Positions 12,717 to 24,769 are shown, numbered from the stretch's first letter. The stretch: DNA of 64,000 nucleotides from Rhododendron vialii (GCF_030253575.1 NC_080568.1:29260001-29324000); one strand, 5' to 3'. Notes: a model not told the origin generated them from the letters alone. Made by a program: numbers and translations.

Positions 12717-15348
12717 TTACTTCCTAAGAGCATTCATCTTATCCCTCAGATAGTAAAGCTTAGCCCTCCGCACCTTCTTTTTGTCCAGCACCTTTATCTC
12801 CTTTATGTTGGGTGAGTACCTGACATCAATATCTCATTTAGAAAAACCCAGTAGAGCAGTATCTAACAACAACAGATTGCAGAAAAAGTAATGATCAAAC
12901 AATGCCAATTCAAAGAATGCTAATTCACCATGTTCAAAAAAAAAAAAAAATGTTAATTCACATACAGAAATATACATGTGATATAAGTAGCAGCAATTAG
13001 TGAAAGCACTAAGAAAAAATAAAAGATAAATTCACAGGGGTTATTTGAAAAAACCATGTTCTTGAGCTGAACTCTACAAGGTGCAGGACCGAGGGGTTAA
13101 TGTGGGCCTAGTGGAAGGATCTGGCCTTCTATAGCATCAACCTGTCTATATTCTATGAGACTACGAAAATTAATGAACCTGAGCCTTTTGGGGCCTGGGC
13201 ATGAACAACTGAGACAAGCATCCCTCTTAATATTCTTCAGATGCATCTGTATTTTCTGAAGAGACCTGATCTAGTAAGTATCTGTACTTTCATCAAGTGT
13301 TTGAACTACACTTATTACCCACTTAGAATTTTTTATTCCACGTTTACGTTTCGCAGCACAGAAGCTCAAAATCCTTCAATTACATCTGAAATAAATCTGA
13401 AAATAGTTTCAATTCACTTACAGGGGGAAGAGGGATTCTACCCCTATTCCTGCCACAAGCCTTCTTAGTCTAAATGTAGTATTTAGACCAGCATTACGCC
13501 TTGCTATAACAATGCCTTTGAGGATCGAAACACGCCTTTTATTGTCGGGCACCTCCTGCTCATGCAAAGGTTTTTATCACAAACAAATCAATAGACGCTC
13601 CTCACAGCAATTCCGCTTCTACCAAAGCAACAAAAACAAACAATTTCCATACCACTTTGAGCTGGATGATATAGCCAGGCCTAATATCTGGTATTTCTCT
13701 CTGGTTCCTCACTTCCTCCACAGCCTCCTTATCAAGAATCTGAGATGTCATACCAACCGAAAATCTTAATCAGATCAGAGAATGTGCCCCTTCCATATGT
13801 TAAAAATAAAGGTAACAAATATATGCATGCCTGCATTATGTGCTTGGCTGTTTTATCAAGCCTTTTGAATTTGATGCGTGGAGGAACACCAGGTACAGAA
13901 GCAGTAGCTTCCTGTGCAACAGAGTTGGCTGAATTGTCCATTGTGGAGATGCATCTGCGTGATAAAGTTTGTAGTGCCATAGATTGGTGAACAAGACCGG
14001 GCTTAGGACCAGTATGTAACAGTGAGACTGAATGTCTACCACCAGTATTATATGATGTGAGCAAGCTTGTTTTGACACTGGGCTTTGTCTGACAGAACAC
14101 ATTAATAAGCATCAGAAATACAGACTAATTCTTCACAAACAGAAACCAAGAATACGGATAAAAGTAATCACAAGGATACTGATAATTATGTTTTTCTTCC
14201 TCCCATTCAAAAAAACACTCACCAAGGACACAAGGATACATATAATTATGTTTTCTTTCTTCCATTCAACATTCCAAATACAAAACTCACCAAGAACATA
14301 GCAGTGTAAGTAATCAACCAAAACATTTTAATGCAACTCCAAAATGGTAAACAGTTGGTCACCAAGCAGCGCCACTATTAGTTTGAAAGGAATGACAAGA
14401 CTAAAGACACCTAATAACTGTTTTCAAATCCCCAGGAGATTCGAATGAAACAAATGATAATTGCAAAAACATCAGTCTCCAGTCACACTATTTGCAGTAA
14501 CAAATAGGCCAGTGAACAAGCCAAGCAGAGCCGAGTAATGAGTTGTTCAAGCTTGGCTATCAAAACTAACGAGCTTCAAGAATACTTTAGCGTGGCTTAC
14601 TAATCATTCTACGCTTTCCCTCTATGATGCCTTTATGCTTTGATTTGGGGGCATGGTTCCATGACGTAATATCCCTTGAGTTTCTCGATTTTTGGAGGTG
14701 TTGGGGGGCCCTGTTTCAGTGGTAAAACTTTCTAAGAGCAGCCATTTTGTGCATATATTACCAAAAGTTAGATCTGTCTCCAGTCCTACCACGGCCATAC
14801 CCTCATCGATTGGGGATGACATGGGTACTGTGATTCTTACTGTTGGCGTACTTATCATTCTAGCCGAGCTCAATCAGAGTTTTTAATCAAGTCAATCACA
14901 ATTTGATCACAAACAGCTTTAGTTGTTATTCCCCATAAGCTGTAGCTCATGCTTTGGCGATAACACTTTTAAGGAACTTGAAAAATGCATTCGAGCATGG
15001 CTTGTTCATTATTGGATTTGGTTAGCTTTTATCAGGTCTAACTCGAGTTGATCCCAAGTAGCTCAACAATGTCAGGAGCAGAAATTACATTAAACAAAAA
15101 TTGGATGTAAAAATGATCCAAAAAAAAAAACATACCAATGCCAAAGATGAGTGAGAAATGAACTTGCAAAGGCTTGGGAAGAACAAGCCATTCGAACAAC
15201 CAATGGCAGTACCAACAAATTCGACACATCCCACTTCGTTCCCAGCTGAAGAATTAGGTTTTCTCAATAAAGAATTAAAATGGGCAACCTTTGAGCTGTT
15301 AGTAGCGTGGCTTCTCACCGATCGAATGCACCCGTAAAGCGATTGCAT
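12717..15348 (-). CDS. RPL19: Bacterial-type ribosomal protein L19, mitochondrial or plastid, five coding exons, 264 aa
   Basis: The coding exons are 15348-15136, 14088-13831, 13739-13653, 13555-13422 and 12819-12717, and all joins keep frame. The first about 145 residues form a long, Ser-rich, weakly conserved leader typical of an organelle presequence. From about 150 the sequence is plain L19: [97 protein letters not shown] and [12 protein letters not shown] at the end. L19 sits at the interface of the large and small subunits. The C-terminus most resembles the plant mitochondrial copies. The second intron has a GC donor (CAG|GC at 13831-13829) and a normal AG acceptor, and reading across it gives [14 protein letters not shown] with no gap. 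Another 5' UTR exon upstream of 15348 is likely but not defined. Confidence 0.92.
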
Positions 15349-16101
15349 TTCCCCAAATTTGAATCTGCGTTTTCAAAACTAAACCCAAAATCGAATTCAG
15401 ATCATCTGAAAAAAACGAGATTACAAAGAGCAGAAGAAAAAAACGTACCGGAGATATGGTTCTAGACGGGGGTTGAGGTCGCCGGTGGCTATTCTCGGCG
15501 ATGAAGATCTCGTTTGATCGCAGATTGAAAAACCCTAGTCTTGGTTCCCAGCTGTGCGAGAGGTTTATAAGATGAAGGTAGAGTGACGAAATTGCCCCTA
15601 TCTTTCTTTTCAATTTCCTTTTAAAGAAATGGAAAAGAAGACAAAATTTTAAAATTCTCCCGTCCTTTGTTTAGTATACTACTTTATAGTTCTTTCAAAT
15701 TCCAATTCAACTTTCTTCCCAATTTTCCTTCAGAGAGAGAGAGAGAGAGAGACTCACAGTTGAAATCGGCGAAATCGCCATCGCTGAAGAGCTGCTGTGA
15801 GTGAAGTCGGGTTTGAGAGAAATGGAATGAAATCTGATTTGATATTAGGGTTTGTGTTTTGAATACATATAAAAGTAATAAATATAAAAGTTAGGGTAAA
15901 TTTCAGATAAATCTCTTGTACTTTGGTCGTTTTTCAACTATACCTCCTCTATTTCATTTTTAATAACTCGCATCCCTTGTACTTAAGACTAGTTTGGAAC
16001 TGTTAGTATTTCCTATCACAAACCTTTTTATCACAAGAATATTTACAGCATGCGCACGTGATACTCACATCACTGATTGCTATTAAAAAAACTCCTTCTT
16101 A
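15349..16101. other. Promoter side of the L19 gene
   Basis: 15350-15560 continues the L19 transcript leader. A (GA)n run is at 15733-15752. The rest is A/T-rich spacer without a gene. Confidence 0.35.
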
Positions 16102-16311
16102 GGCCGAGTTCTTTTAAACTTAACTTATTTGTTTTAATTCAGTCCATTCTCCTACACTGAACTTATTTTCCATCCCTAAACTTAATTTATTTATAATTGT
16201 GTATGTTTTATGCAATTAAGTTTAAGTTTAAAAGAATGAATGAACTTAACTTATTTTCATTTAAGCTCCAAAAGGAGAGAAAAAAAAAATTAGGTTTAAA
16301 AGAATGCAGCC
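16102..16311. mobile_element. Tourist/PIF-type MITE
   Basis: The termini GGCCGAGTTCTTTTAAAC (left) and GGCTGCATTCTTTTAAAC (right, inverse) are flanked on both sides by TTA (16099-16101 and 16312-16314). A 3-bp TTA/TAA duplication with GGC/GGG ends is the PIF/Harbinger signature. It is 210 bp long, A/T-rich and non-coding. Confidence 0.8.
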
Positions 16312-16470
16312 TTAGTGCCAAATAAATTCAAGTGACCCCACCCCTTAAGAATAATATCACAAACTTCAGCATAATATTCTCTTGGTTCAAGTGCCAAATT
16401 TGAAAAGTACATAAGTACAATCAATGGTTCAGATATACTAAAAGATTCTTGTTCTAATCAAATTCGAACC

Positions 16471-16965
16471 ATCAATTATAGCAATGGACAATCTAAATAC
16501 AGATTATCTCGTCTAGTCTGAATCGAAGACCGAAAGGATTCAATTCCTAATACTATCACGTTGGTTGTTGCTATAACAAACCCATATTTTCATTGACAAA
16601 TAAACCAATTGACCCCACCCTTTCAGCATGACTCAGAGCCACCACTGCATTCTAAAAAATTTGCATGAATGCACTTGAAGTGGTATCTCTTGTAGATATT
16701 CAAAAGTGGCAATTCACATCAATTATAGTAATGAATGATCTAGATATGGTCTATCTCGTTTGGTCCGAATTGAGGACCAAAAAGGATCCAATTCCTTAAC
16801 ACTATCACGTTAGTTGTTGCTATAACAAACCCGTATTGTCATTGACAAAAAAACCCAATTGACCCCACCCTTTCAGCATGATTTAGAGCCGCCATTCCAT
16901 TCTAAACAATTTGCATAAATGCACATAAAGGGGTATCTCTTGAAGATCTTCAAAAGCTGGCAAGT
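16471..16965. repeat. Two-copy tandem duplication, unit about 247 bp
   Basis: Copy one (16471-16717) and copy two (16718-16965) share long blocks, for example ATCAATTATAG, ACTATCACGTT, TTGACCCCACCCTTTCAGCA and GGTATCTCTTG. The copies differ at many scattered positions, so the duplication is not recent. It ends about 170 bases upstream of the NAR2 start and therefore forms part of that gene's promoter region. Confidence 0.85.
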
Positions 16966-17135
16966 GGGAGTGTTTGACTTGTCTAAAGTTGACTCTATTA
17001 CTAATTATTAAAGCAGCTCAAAGAACAAATAAATACTCCAAGATTCATCTGATTTTCTTGGGATCATTGGAACCAAAACTTTCTCAATTTCCTCTCCTTC
17101 TGTTGATTGCTTCTGAAGTTCACGGCCAATCATCA

Positions 17136-17268
17136 ATGGCTGTTTGTGGGTTTCTTGTGGTTTCACTTCTTCTGTCTTGCTTGGTGGAGACTTGCCATGG
17201 GGTGGCCTTCTCTTCCCTTCAGAGTACTCTTGTGGTCACAGCTTCACCCACACCAGGACAAGGTTCTT

Positions 17269-17303
<35 letters not shown>

Positions 17304-18729
17304 TCAAGTTTTAACAGCTGTTTGAATAAAGTCCTGAACGAGGGCACCATGATACCAATTGATACTCTACACGTAATCAGAATTAGAAACCTGCTTAATC
17401 AGTACCTGGGAAAGAAACGAAAGATTCTAATTGAAAAAGGATGCAATTTGGAAATTTCAGGCCACCGAAAACAAAGGTTGACTTGCAATTTCTTGTTCAT
17501 TGGTTTCCTCAATTTGCACTTTACTTTGTTCAAGGTGTCATCACCTCAAAAAAATTCAGTTGCTATGGCTGCAGTCTGCAGATACGGACCACCTCAAACT
17601 TTTACAGTATTTATTTATTTCTAATAATAACAAGGTGTCCGGGTCAGCTTACGTACACATCGACTGATCTCAGGGACCAACCAAACTTTAGACAAATTGA
17701 ATGGTAAAAATTGTGGATATTTTTAAATTTAGAATAACTTATTTACGAAGGAGCCGTGAATAAGTTATTCGTGTTCACGGAGGCGCGTAATCTCACCCGT
17801 CCGTATCGGCAATCAATGGTTGAGATATATTTTTAAACTATGACTAGTAATAAACATCTCTGACCGGTAATAGTTTATTTTTAATCCGAATCGTCCATAA
17901 CACTAATGGACACACGAGCAGTGGCGGAACCACACTATGGCAAGCGGGGTCTGAAAATCCCAAAATACCCCTAGAGCAGGTATAGTTTTGAGGAGTATTT
18001 CGTAATTTTGCCCTGAAAATCCCAAAAAATTATGTATGGTAGATATTTGACCCCACTGCAACCAAATCCTGGGTCCGCCCCTGCACACGAGATTGAGCTC
18101 CGTAAATGAGTTTTTCTCTTTCAAATTACATGACTTGGCCTCCTGAAATTTTGTCCCCCAAAATTTTTGACACCCTGTTAAATAAGGCCTTTTTATTTCT
18201 ATCATAGCATACAACAAATGCTAATTTCACTTCAATTGATACTAAACATGCAGTGCTGAAAGCGGGGAAAGACCAAATAACAGCAGCATGGTCATACAAC
18301 CAAACCCACCCCTCTGGTACAGACTCCACCTACAAAACCATGAAGGTCAAGCTTTGCTATGCACCAATTAGCCAAGTAGACCGGTCGTGGAGGAAGACGA
18401 ACGACGATCTAAACAAGGACAAGACATGCCAATTCAACATCATTTCCGGTCCATACAACAGCACCTCTGGCAACAACTCCTCCACCTGGACCATCGGGAA
18501 AGACATCCCTACCGCGACTTACTTTGTCAGGGCCTATGCTTATAATGCCGATGGGGTTGAGGCTGCGTATGGCCAGACCACGAATCCCCAGAAGACCACC
18601 GACTTGTTTGAGGTTACGGGGATCAGTGGGCGTCATGTTTCGCTTGATGTCGCGTCTATTTGTTTCTCGGCTTTCTCTATTGTTGCGTTGTTTGGGTTCT
18701 TCTACGTTGAGAAGAGGAAGGCGGAGTAG
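17136..18729 (+). CDS. NAR2: NAR2/NRT3-type high-affinity nitrate transporter accessory protein, two exons, 200 aa
   Basis: Exon 1 (17136-17262) and exon 2 (18254-18729) join in phase 1 at CAAG|GTTC and GCAG|TGCT. The N-terminus MAVCGFLVVSLLLSCLVETC is a signal peptide. The mature part carries the family's LVVTASPTPGQG, VLKAGKDQITAAWSYNQT, TYKTMKVKLCYAPISQVDR, SWRKTNDDLNKDKTCQF and TYFVRAYAYNADGVEAAYG segments. The C-terminus has one membrane helix (about 173-193: LDVASICFSAFSIVALFGFF) followed by a short basic tail. NAR2 (NRT3.1) partners with NRT2 transporters at the root plasma membrane and is needed for their stability and activity. The start is the ATG that opens the signal peptide; the upstream in-frame Met at 16974 would add residues atypical of the family. 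The length is close to the 210 aa of Arabidopsis NRT3.1. The intron holds a hAT MITE. Confidence 0.94.
17273..17300. repeat. (CT)n microsatellite in NAR2 intron
   Basis: About 13 CT units start ten bases after the 5' splice site of the NAR2 intron. A pyrimidine run this close to a donor site is unusual in position. Confidence 0.85.
17919..18083. mobile_element. hAT-like MITE in the NAR2 intron
   Basis: The ends are CAGTGGCGGAACCA and the inverse of CAGGGGCGGACCCA. The 8-bp flanks CACACGAG at 17911-17918 and 18084-18091 are identical. The element is 165 bp with no coding capacity. The intact target duplication suggests a younger insertion than its relative at 785. Confidence 0.88.
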
Positions 18730-20036
18730 TCTCAGCTTTGTAACTTGTATTGGTGTCAGTTTGTAAGGCTTCTTAATAATACCTAATTTTGTTGTTTGAT
18801 GTAAAAATGTAAGGCTTGTTTGAAGTTTTAAAGTGCTATTAAGGAAAAGTTTGGCTGTGTTGATGCGCGGCTAGGTGTTAGGCGGGCTTTGATGTCGAAG
18901 AGAATCTCATGAAGGCCAAAAATTTCAAACTTCGGGCCCATTGGAGGTTTGTCCGGTCGTTAACTTTAAAACCTTGAAATTAGTCGAGGTGTATGCAAGT
19001 TGACCCGAACATCCGGTTATCAATATAAACACATATATAATGTGGAAGATCCGGGATTTATCATCTTTTTTTGATGATCGAAAAATTCTGTCTTGTATCC
19101 ATGATGTCCAAAGTGATCTGCCAATATTGCCATCTAGTTTTCAAAAAGAACATGATTTACAAACAGCTCATGATGTCACATTGGAATTTTGAAATTGTAA
19201 GGCACTGATATGGTTGTTCTATTTCACATGAAAAGAGCACAAATCTGTTTATGGGAAATATTGCTCGTGCAAATCTGTAGCAGATTCTGCAATTTTGAAC
19301 TCAATCCTCCATTACCATGGTCATCTACAAACCTCAATCAAATAAAAATTACTAGCCCTCTCACCAATATTTCCGCCTTGCAACCGCTTTCTTGATTCGT
19401 TTGATTCGTTCGTTCAGTGGCTTCAGAGATTGGGAGAGGGAGTCTGCTACAGAAACTAGGTTTCAGTCAACGTCTAAGAATACATCAGAATATGAACACA
19501 CTTCATCTGTTAGCCCTGCTCATGGAACATCTTCATCTAGGCCTCTAGGGTAGACACAAAACAATTTAGGAACTATTTCAAAGTTTCAGCATTCATCAAT
19601 TTATGTGTGCTTCCCAGTTCAACAGAGCAACTTCGAAGTTAAAGCTTACTAGAAAAGGATCCAAAATCACCATAAAAAAAACAAAAAAACTCAGCTTCGC
19701 TGCATAGTCCAACTGAACCACTATCTACACAGTAAAAACAGTAAAGCATGCAACAGCCAAAGTGTAAGAGAATAAATGAATTGTTTGATCATAAGACATC
19801 CAGCAAACTCAAATCCCAGGTAGCCTTTTGAGATATAGAACATGTTCAGTAGCATCGTAAGCTCTTTAACAAGTGAATGTTGCTAGCTGCTATTTTTATT
19901 GATGGCAAGGAAACCCACTACAATATGGAGCACTCTATGCCTTGTAATTTACAACAATGTACTTTCGACGTCATTTTGGGGAAAGAAAAAGAATGAGAGG
20001 TAAATTCTCAGCGCATCGATATCTTGTACAGCTTTT
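18730..20036. other. Spacer between converging NAR2 and diphosphatase genes
   Basis: The two genes converge here. 18730-18850 is the NAR2 3' UTR, and about 19700-20036 is likely the 3' UTR of the diphosphatase. The middle contains no recognisable gene or repeat. Confidence 0.5.
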
Positions 20037-20999
20037 CTAAGGAGTGAAAATCATCTCGGTGCTTTCCATTTGATCAGTTCCGAAAAGCAATAACCTGTCA
20101 TGAAAAACATCTACGTGGCCAAAGGCATCTGTGCCGGGAGGGCACTCCAGGGCCGCTTCAAGGACTCGGTGGTGTACCCCATGCGAGTCGATCGAGTGTC
20201 CACCCTTATGATCATGTCCAGCTAGGCAAACTTTCACGCAATTGTAACGGTGTACCACATCCATGACTTCATCGTAATTCCACAGAAGTGCTTCTTTAGA
20301 TGATGCACCTGGATCTAAAGGCAGATGGCAACAGACAACAACTTTTTGTTTAGTTTTTGTTGCATCTTGAAGCACGCTATCAAGCCATTCTAACTGTTCT
20401 TTCCCAACAGCTCCATTGAACATGAGGAACCTTCTCTCCAAACCTATAAGATTTTCGGGACTGTTCTTCTCTGAATTAGGGTTTTTCTCCCTGAGAAATT
20501 TCAATGCCAATATGCTGTTTGGATGTTCTTGAGGCCAACCAATGGCACTAATATCATATCCATCAAGAACTACAAATCTGAATTCTGGGACCGGAGAAAA
20601 ATCATAGTATGCGCGGCCATCAAGAGTAGGAATTTTCAGTATTGGCAGCAATTTGTCACGAGGGAGATTGTAAAGGCAGTGATTTCCAATCATGTGATAG
20701 ACTGGGCCATTGAAAATCTCGAATTCACGAACGACTTTCTCAACGGAACTGAGAGATTGGTCTTTGGGGCAAAACCCATCAACTATGTCCCCAAAGTTGA
20801 CAGTGAATTTAAGCTTCTGTAAGTTGTTCCATTTCTGGACTGCCCTTTGCAATACAAGAATGCTGTGTCGATAATACCTGGGAACACCATAGAATGAACG
20901 GCCATCAGGAATATCAGCGTACTGAACATCTGATATCACCCCAAAAGAAAGAAGAGGTTGCTTCCCCCCGTAACCCAGTAATCCATTTGCAGAACCCAT
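20037..20999 (-). CDS. Mn2+-dependent ADP-ribose/CDP-alcohol diphosphatase, 320 aa
   Basis: This single uninterrupted frame encodes a calcineurin-like metallophosphoesterase of the ADPRibase-Mn family. These enzymes hydrolyse ADP-ribose, CDP-choline and related nucleoside diphosphates to a nucleotide plus a phosphorylated product. The metal-ligand motifs appear in order: SDVQYAD (D24), NFGDIVDG (D71), MIGNHC (N106, H107), CCHLPL (H225) and LAGHDH (H262, H264). FGVISDVQYADIPDG and RYYRHSILVLQRAVQKWN closely match the plant orthologue. The start is the ATG at 20997-20999 (MGSANGLLGYGG); the frame stays open a few codons further but without another ATG. An AG just upstream (TTTCATAG) suggests a 5' UTR intron. 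The protein has no targeting sequence and is probably cytosolic. The length is close to the plant family's usual size. Confidence 0.95.
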   Translation of the reverse strand: MGSANGLLGYGGKQPLLSFGVISDVQYADIPDGRSFYGVPRYYRHSILVLQRAVQKWNNLQKLKFTVNFGDIVDGFCPKDQSLSSVEKVVREFEIFNGPVYHMIGNHCLYNLPRDKLLPILKIPTLDGRAYYDFSPVPEFRFVVLDGYDISAIGWPQEHPNSILALKFLREKNPNSEKNSPENLIGLERRFLMFNGAVGKEQLEWLDSVLQDATKTKQKVVVCCHLPLDPGASSKEALLWNYDEVMDVVHRYNCVKVCLAGHDHKGGHSIDSHGVHHRVLEAALECPPGTDAFGHVDVFHDRLLLFGTDQMESTEMIFTP

Positions 21000-21982
21000 G
21001 GCCAACAAGTCCAAGAAATCCTATGAAAGACAAAGAATAAATTTGTTTATGAACTCATCAAAGTACTACATAATAACAAGAACTTGTCACATCCAACTAC
21101 TGCAATACCATTATCAATGAAATACTAGAAACCAGTAACGACTACTCCAATTGCTTTCAATCCATACCAACAGAAGTATTGGGCCCTGTGAATGAGGTAG
21201 GAAGGAGATACTAGTTTAAAGAGAATGCCAGTATGACACTCACTAATAAGTACCTCACTGAGGTAGAGTTCATAAAAAACCAAGTTGTAGCACCATTTAT
21301 CCATTTAACGTCAGGCGGTTCATTCAGGAAATGCATGTACAATGAGGAAGTGAAAATGCAACTCTTTATTTCCAGGCCATTTGATGCATTTGATTATTCT
21401 ATTTAAGCAACAATTTCAAAATAAAATGGCTAATAAGGTATATGTTGATGGAAACCACAAAATAGCATATAGCTTGTCTTTCCACTGGCAAGCGGTGAAA
21501 TACAATGCTGTCCGAGGGCCAAGATGACAATATGGCTAGTGATCAGTCATAAGAATTTGAAACGGGACAACCTAAATTACCTTGTTCAAAACTGAGTAAC
21601 TCAGTAAATTATCAACTTCAAGAGCTAACTCCTAAGGCAATTAAGACAAAAAGAAAGGAGAAAAGTTTACACATGATTTCAAGAATGATTATAGCACAAA
21701 AGACCCTGATTTCTTTGGTTCGGAGTGTAGAGAAATCTCTTTCCAAATGTATTACTGGAGAAAGTTATCATTTGGAAAATTTGGAAAAAATTGTGAAAAA
21801 TACAGTCTATCCAATCAAGTAAGAATCTTTCCTAAAAGACGATGAAAAAAGAAAAAGAAAAGAGGAATTAATCATTATCAGTACGCCAAACCAGAAGTAA
21901 AGATTATTATGCCAACCACACTTCTGCGTGTTACTCTCGGACAAGTCTCCGTAAGCTCCAAAGAGGGGAATTCAAGGTATGA

Positions 21983-22268
21983 GATTTTTTCCAAAAAAAC
22001 TTCTTTTTTGTTCGCTCAAGGTATTTGGGGCCGAACTCGACAAATTACTGGGACCAATTTCACTGCCTACTAGCCGAATGCCCATTTAAAACCAGAGCAA
22101 AACCCCAATGAACTGGAAAAATCGTGATTTTTTCCAAAAAAACTTCTTTTTTGTTCGCTCAAGGTATTTGGGGCCGAACTCGACAAATTACAGGGACCAA
22201 TTTCACCGCCTACTAGCCGAATGCCTATTTAAAACCAGAGCAAAACCCCAATGAACTGGAAAAATCGT
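21983..22268. repeat. Two-copy tandem duplication, unit 143 bp
   Basis: Both copies start GATTTTTTCCAAAAAAAC and end CTGGAAAAATCGT. They differ at only a few positions (for example TTACTGGG against TTACAGGG), so the duplication is recent. Confidence 0.92.
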
Positions 22269-22927
22269 TAATGCAACGGTTATTTGTAACGCCCCTCACA
22301 TGATGTGGGCCCCATATATGGGGTTACAAATAACCATCACATTGAAAATTTTCTCGAACGATAGCACCTAAGAAGCTTTGAACAAGAGATGTAGAAGGAG
22401 CAAACGCTTAAGTCACGTTTATCACCGGAGCAACCCGGTTCAATTAATTACCACTGCACATAATTTGGTTGGGAACCCAGAATAAAACTCGTTCCCCAAG
22501 TGCACAGCTTCCGATTAACTATATTGGATAAATGAGTTCCATAGACATTGTCAGCCGAACGAAATCAAACAAAAAAGAAGAAGTTGGTAATTCGATCGAC
22601 ATGGATCGATCATCAATCAAAAGCTTAATTGACCTAAGTATAGTAACCAATTTACCTAGTTATCGAAGTTACATTCTCGTAATGAAGGACAAATCACACG
22701 CGCAAATAGCCTCAAACTTGTACCGAAATTTAATGAAACGAAGTGGTTAATCAATTCAGCAGAGAGAGATCTGCGTACCAGCAATTTTTACGGATCTCAT
22801 CCACCTGGAATTCTGTGTAGAAGAAGTTGGTAATTCGATCGACGGAGTTGCTATATATTCTCCGTTCGTGTGGGCTGTTTTCGCGCGGGCGAATTATACA
22901 CAGCTTTACGAGATATTCCGTACGAAC

Positions 22928-22928
<1 letters not shown>

Positions 22929-22960
<32 letters not shown>
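22929..22960. repeat. (GA)n microsatellite
   Basis: About 15 GA units stand between unrelated spacer sequences. No gene is attached to it that I can support. Confidence 0.85.
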
Positions 22961-22961
<1 letters not shown>

Positions 22962-23089
22962 CGCACAAAACGTGGATCTGGAAAATTCTATTAGTGAAAT
23001 TAATAGAAATGGTTGTTCTAGTTTCACTCGGGTCTTATTTTCATCATCCAAGTATTAACTGTAATTTTTTTGACCTTCAAGTTTAGTTT

Positions 23090-23285
23090 TCATACCAAGT
23101 TGATCTAGTTGATAACGTTTGTCAGTCAAATTGAAAGGAAAAAATCAGATTAAGGGCAGACGTTATCAATTGGATCAACTTGGTACGAACAACAACGTCC
23201 AAACTGTCATCAATCTGATTTTTTCAATCCAATTTGGTTGATAGAAGTTATCAATTGAACCAATTTGATACAAAAACCAAATTTG
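23090..23285. repeat. Alternating inverted repeats
   Basis: A module ATACCAAGTTGATCTAGTTG is followed by its inverse CAATTGGATCAACTTGGTAC and later by a looser inverse CAATTGAACCAATTTGATAC. A second module, CAAATTGAAAGGAAAAAATC, is matched by its inverse GATTTTTTCAATCCAATTTG. The whole can fold in more than one way. Confidence 0.65.
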
Positions 23286-24204
23286 AAGGTCAAAAGAATT
23301 GGAATTGATGCTTAAAAGACGAAAATGAGACTCAAATGAAATTAAAAAGATCATTTATATAAATTTTTAATTCTATTATGTGCTCTTCGAGCATAACACC
23401 ACGTAGTGCTCCAATCCACCACCATACCTCCACACAAAGTTGATTAAAGTATATCGGTCGCACGTAAAAGTGGGGAGGGAAGGACTCCTGCAGCACCATC
23501 GGGCGGTGAGCAATATTTAGGGTACACGAAAAGTTCTCAAAAAATGTCCGAAAAATAAAAATGAATTCTAACTTTTCTTAAATTCTAACATTGGTGTTGA
23601 AAATGTTATCGACGGTGGCCATACCAACCTTGCACCAATGGCCACGTGGGGTTCATTACGGGTCCCAGATAGAAAATCTAAACCGCTCAATAATTTTTAA
23701 AAAATAGGTCTCTATGTGAAAAATCAGTTCAATTTGATATGTGTAGGTGTTCGATCCGATCTTTCCATTTTTCATTCATATTTTAGGATCGGACCCATAG
23801 TGGGCCTGCGTAAACATCGGTGCAAGGTCGCTATGACTACCATCGGTGGCTGTTGTTGAATGGTTCTTTTGTTGTTGAATGGTTCTTTTTTGTAAGCGAT
23901 GCACGTGGGTCTTGTCTGATTTTTGTATCTCAAATGCATAAAATAGTCGTTCTCGCCCTCTCTGACTCTCAAATTCAGATTAATTTAACAAAGACCATTA
24001 ATTCGCTTGATTAACTTTTAAAGTGACTTTTTTTTAAACGGCTAAATATTAAACTTAATAAGGTACATCAAGTGGGGGAAAGAGAAAGGAAATCCAACCA
24101 AAGGTTGGACAAAACACCCGAGGAGGGTCAAACCCTAGAACATTTGAGGGCACCCGAACTCCTACGGGCCTTAAAATGCAAACATACAAACCAACTTTTA
24201 AAGT

Positions 24205-24318
24205 GACTCTTGCACCTAGCTCAAGTATCGTGAGAGGTCGCGAGTTTAACTCCTATGAATCTTGCGCCTAGCTCAAGCATCGTGAAAGGCCGCGGGATTC
24301 GACTCGTATGAAGAAGAG
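24205..24318. repeat. Doubled SINE-like head
   Basis: Two about 56-bp copies contain CCTAGCTCAAG(T/C)ATCGTGA and a B-box-like GAGTTTAACTCC or GGATTCGACTCG. They look like tandem pieces of a tRNA-derived SINE, but no complete element could be delimited. Confidence 0.4.
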
Positions 24319-24769
24319 GCCATCCATTATGGCAATCACTCAACAACTACTAATCAACTCTAATGATGCATACCGGATGTGAAAAAAAAAAAAAAAAACC
24401 CTTTTAAAGTGACATATTTATACACAACTTTGGACAGGCGTATAAATTGGAATTTGCCCATTTGTATTCTCCTCAAGGCGTATAAAACCTTGAGCTACGC
24501 ACATCATACAAGCTACTTAACGAGATTTTCCCAGAAGAAAATGAAGTACAAAATGAGATAACACAATCGATCTATTTCATCAGGCAATATAGTTTTCCAA
24601 TCCCATTGATCAAAATGTGCTGAACGGTCCCAATAGTGAATCCAGCAAATGTTACAGATGTATCCCAAAAGGATACTGGAAGTTGAAGAATGTACAATTC
24701 GTAAGTATGACATTACTGCCTTTCTATGAAACTAACAAAACAAATAAATCGCCAACCTTGATTATTAAA

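Noticed and set aside
16974-17135. A 54-residue N-terminal extension of NAR2
   Set aside because: The frame is open upstream, but the family starts at the signal peptide (MAVCGFL) and the added stretch is not conserved in type.
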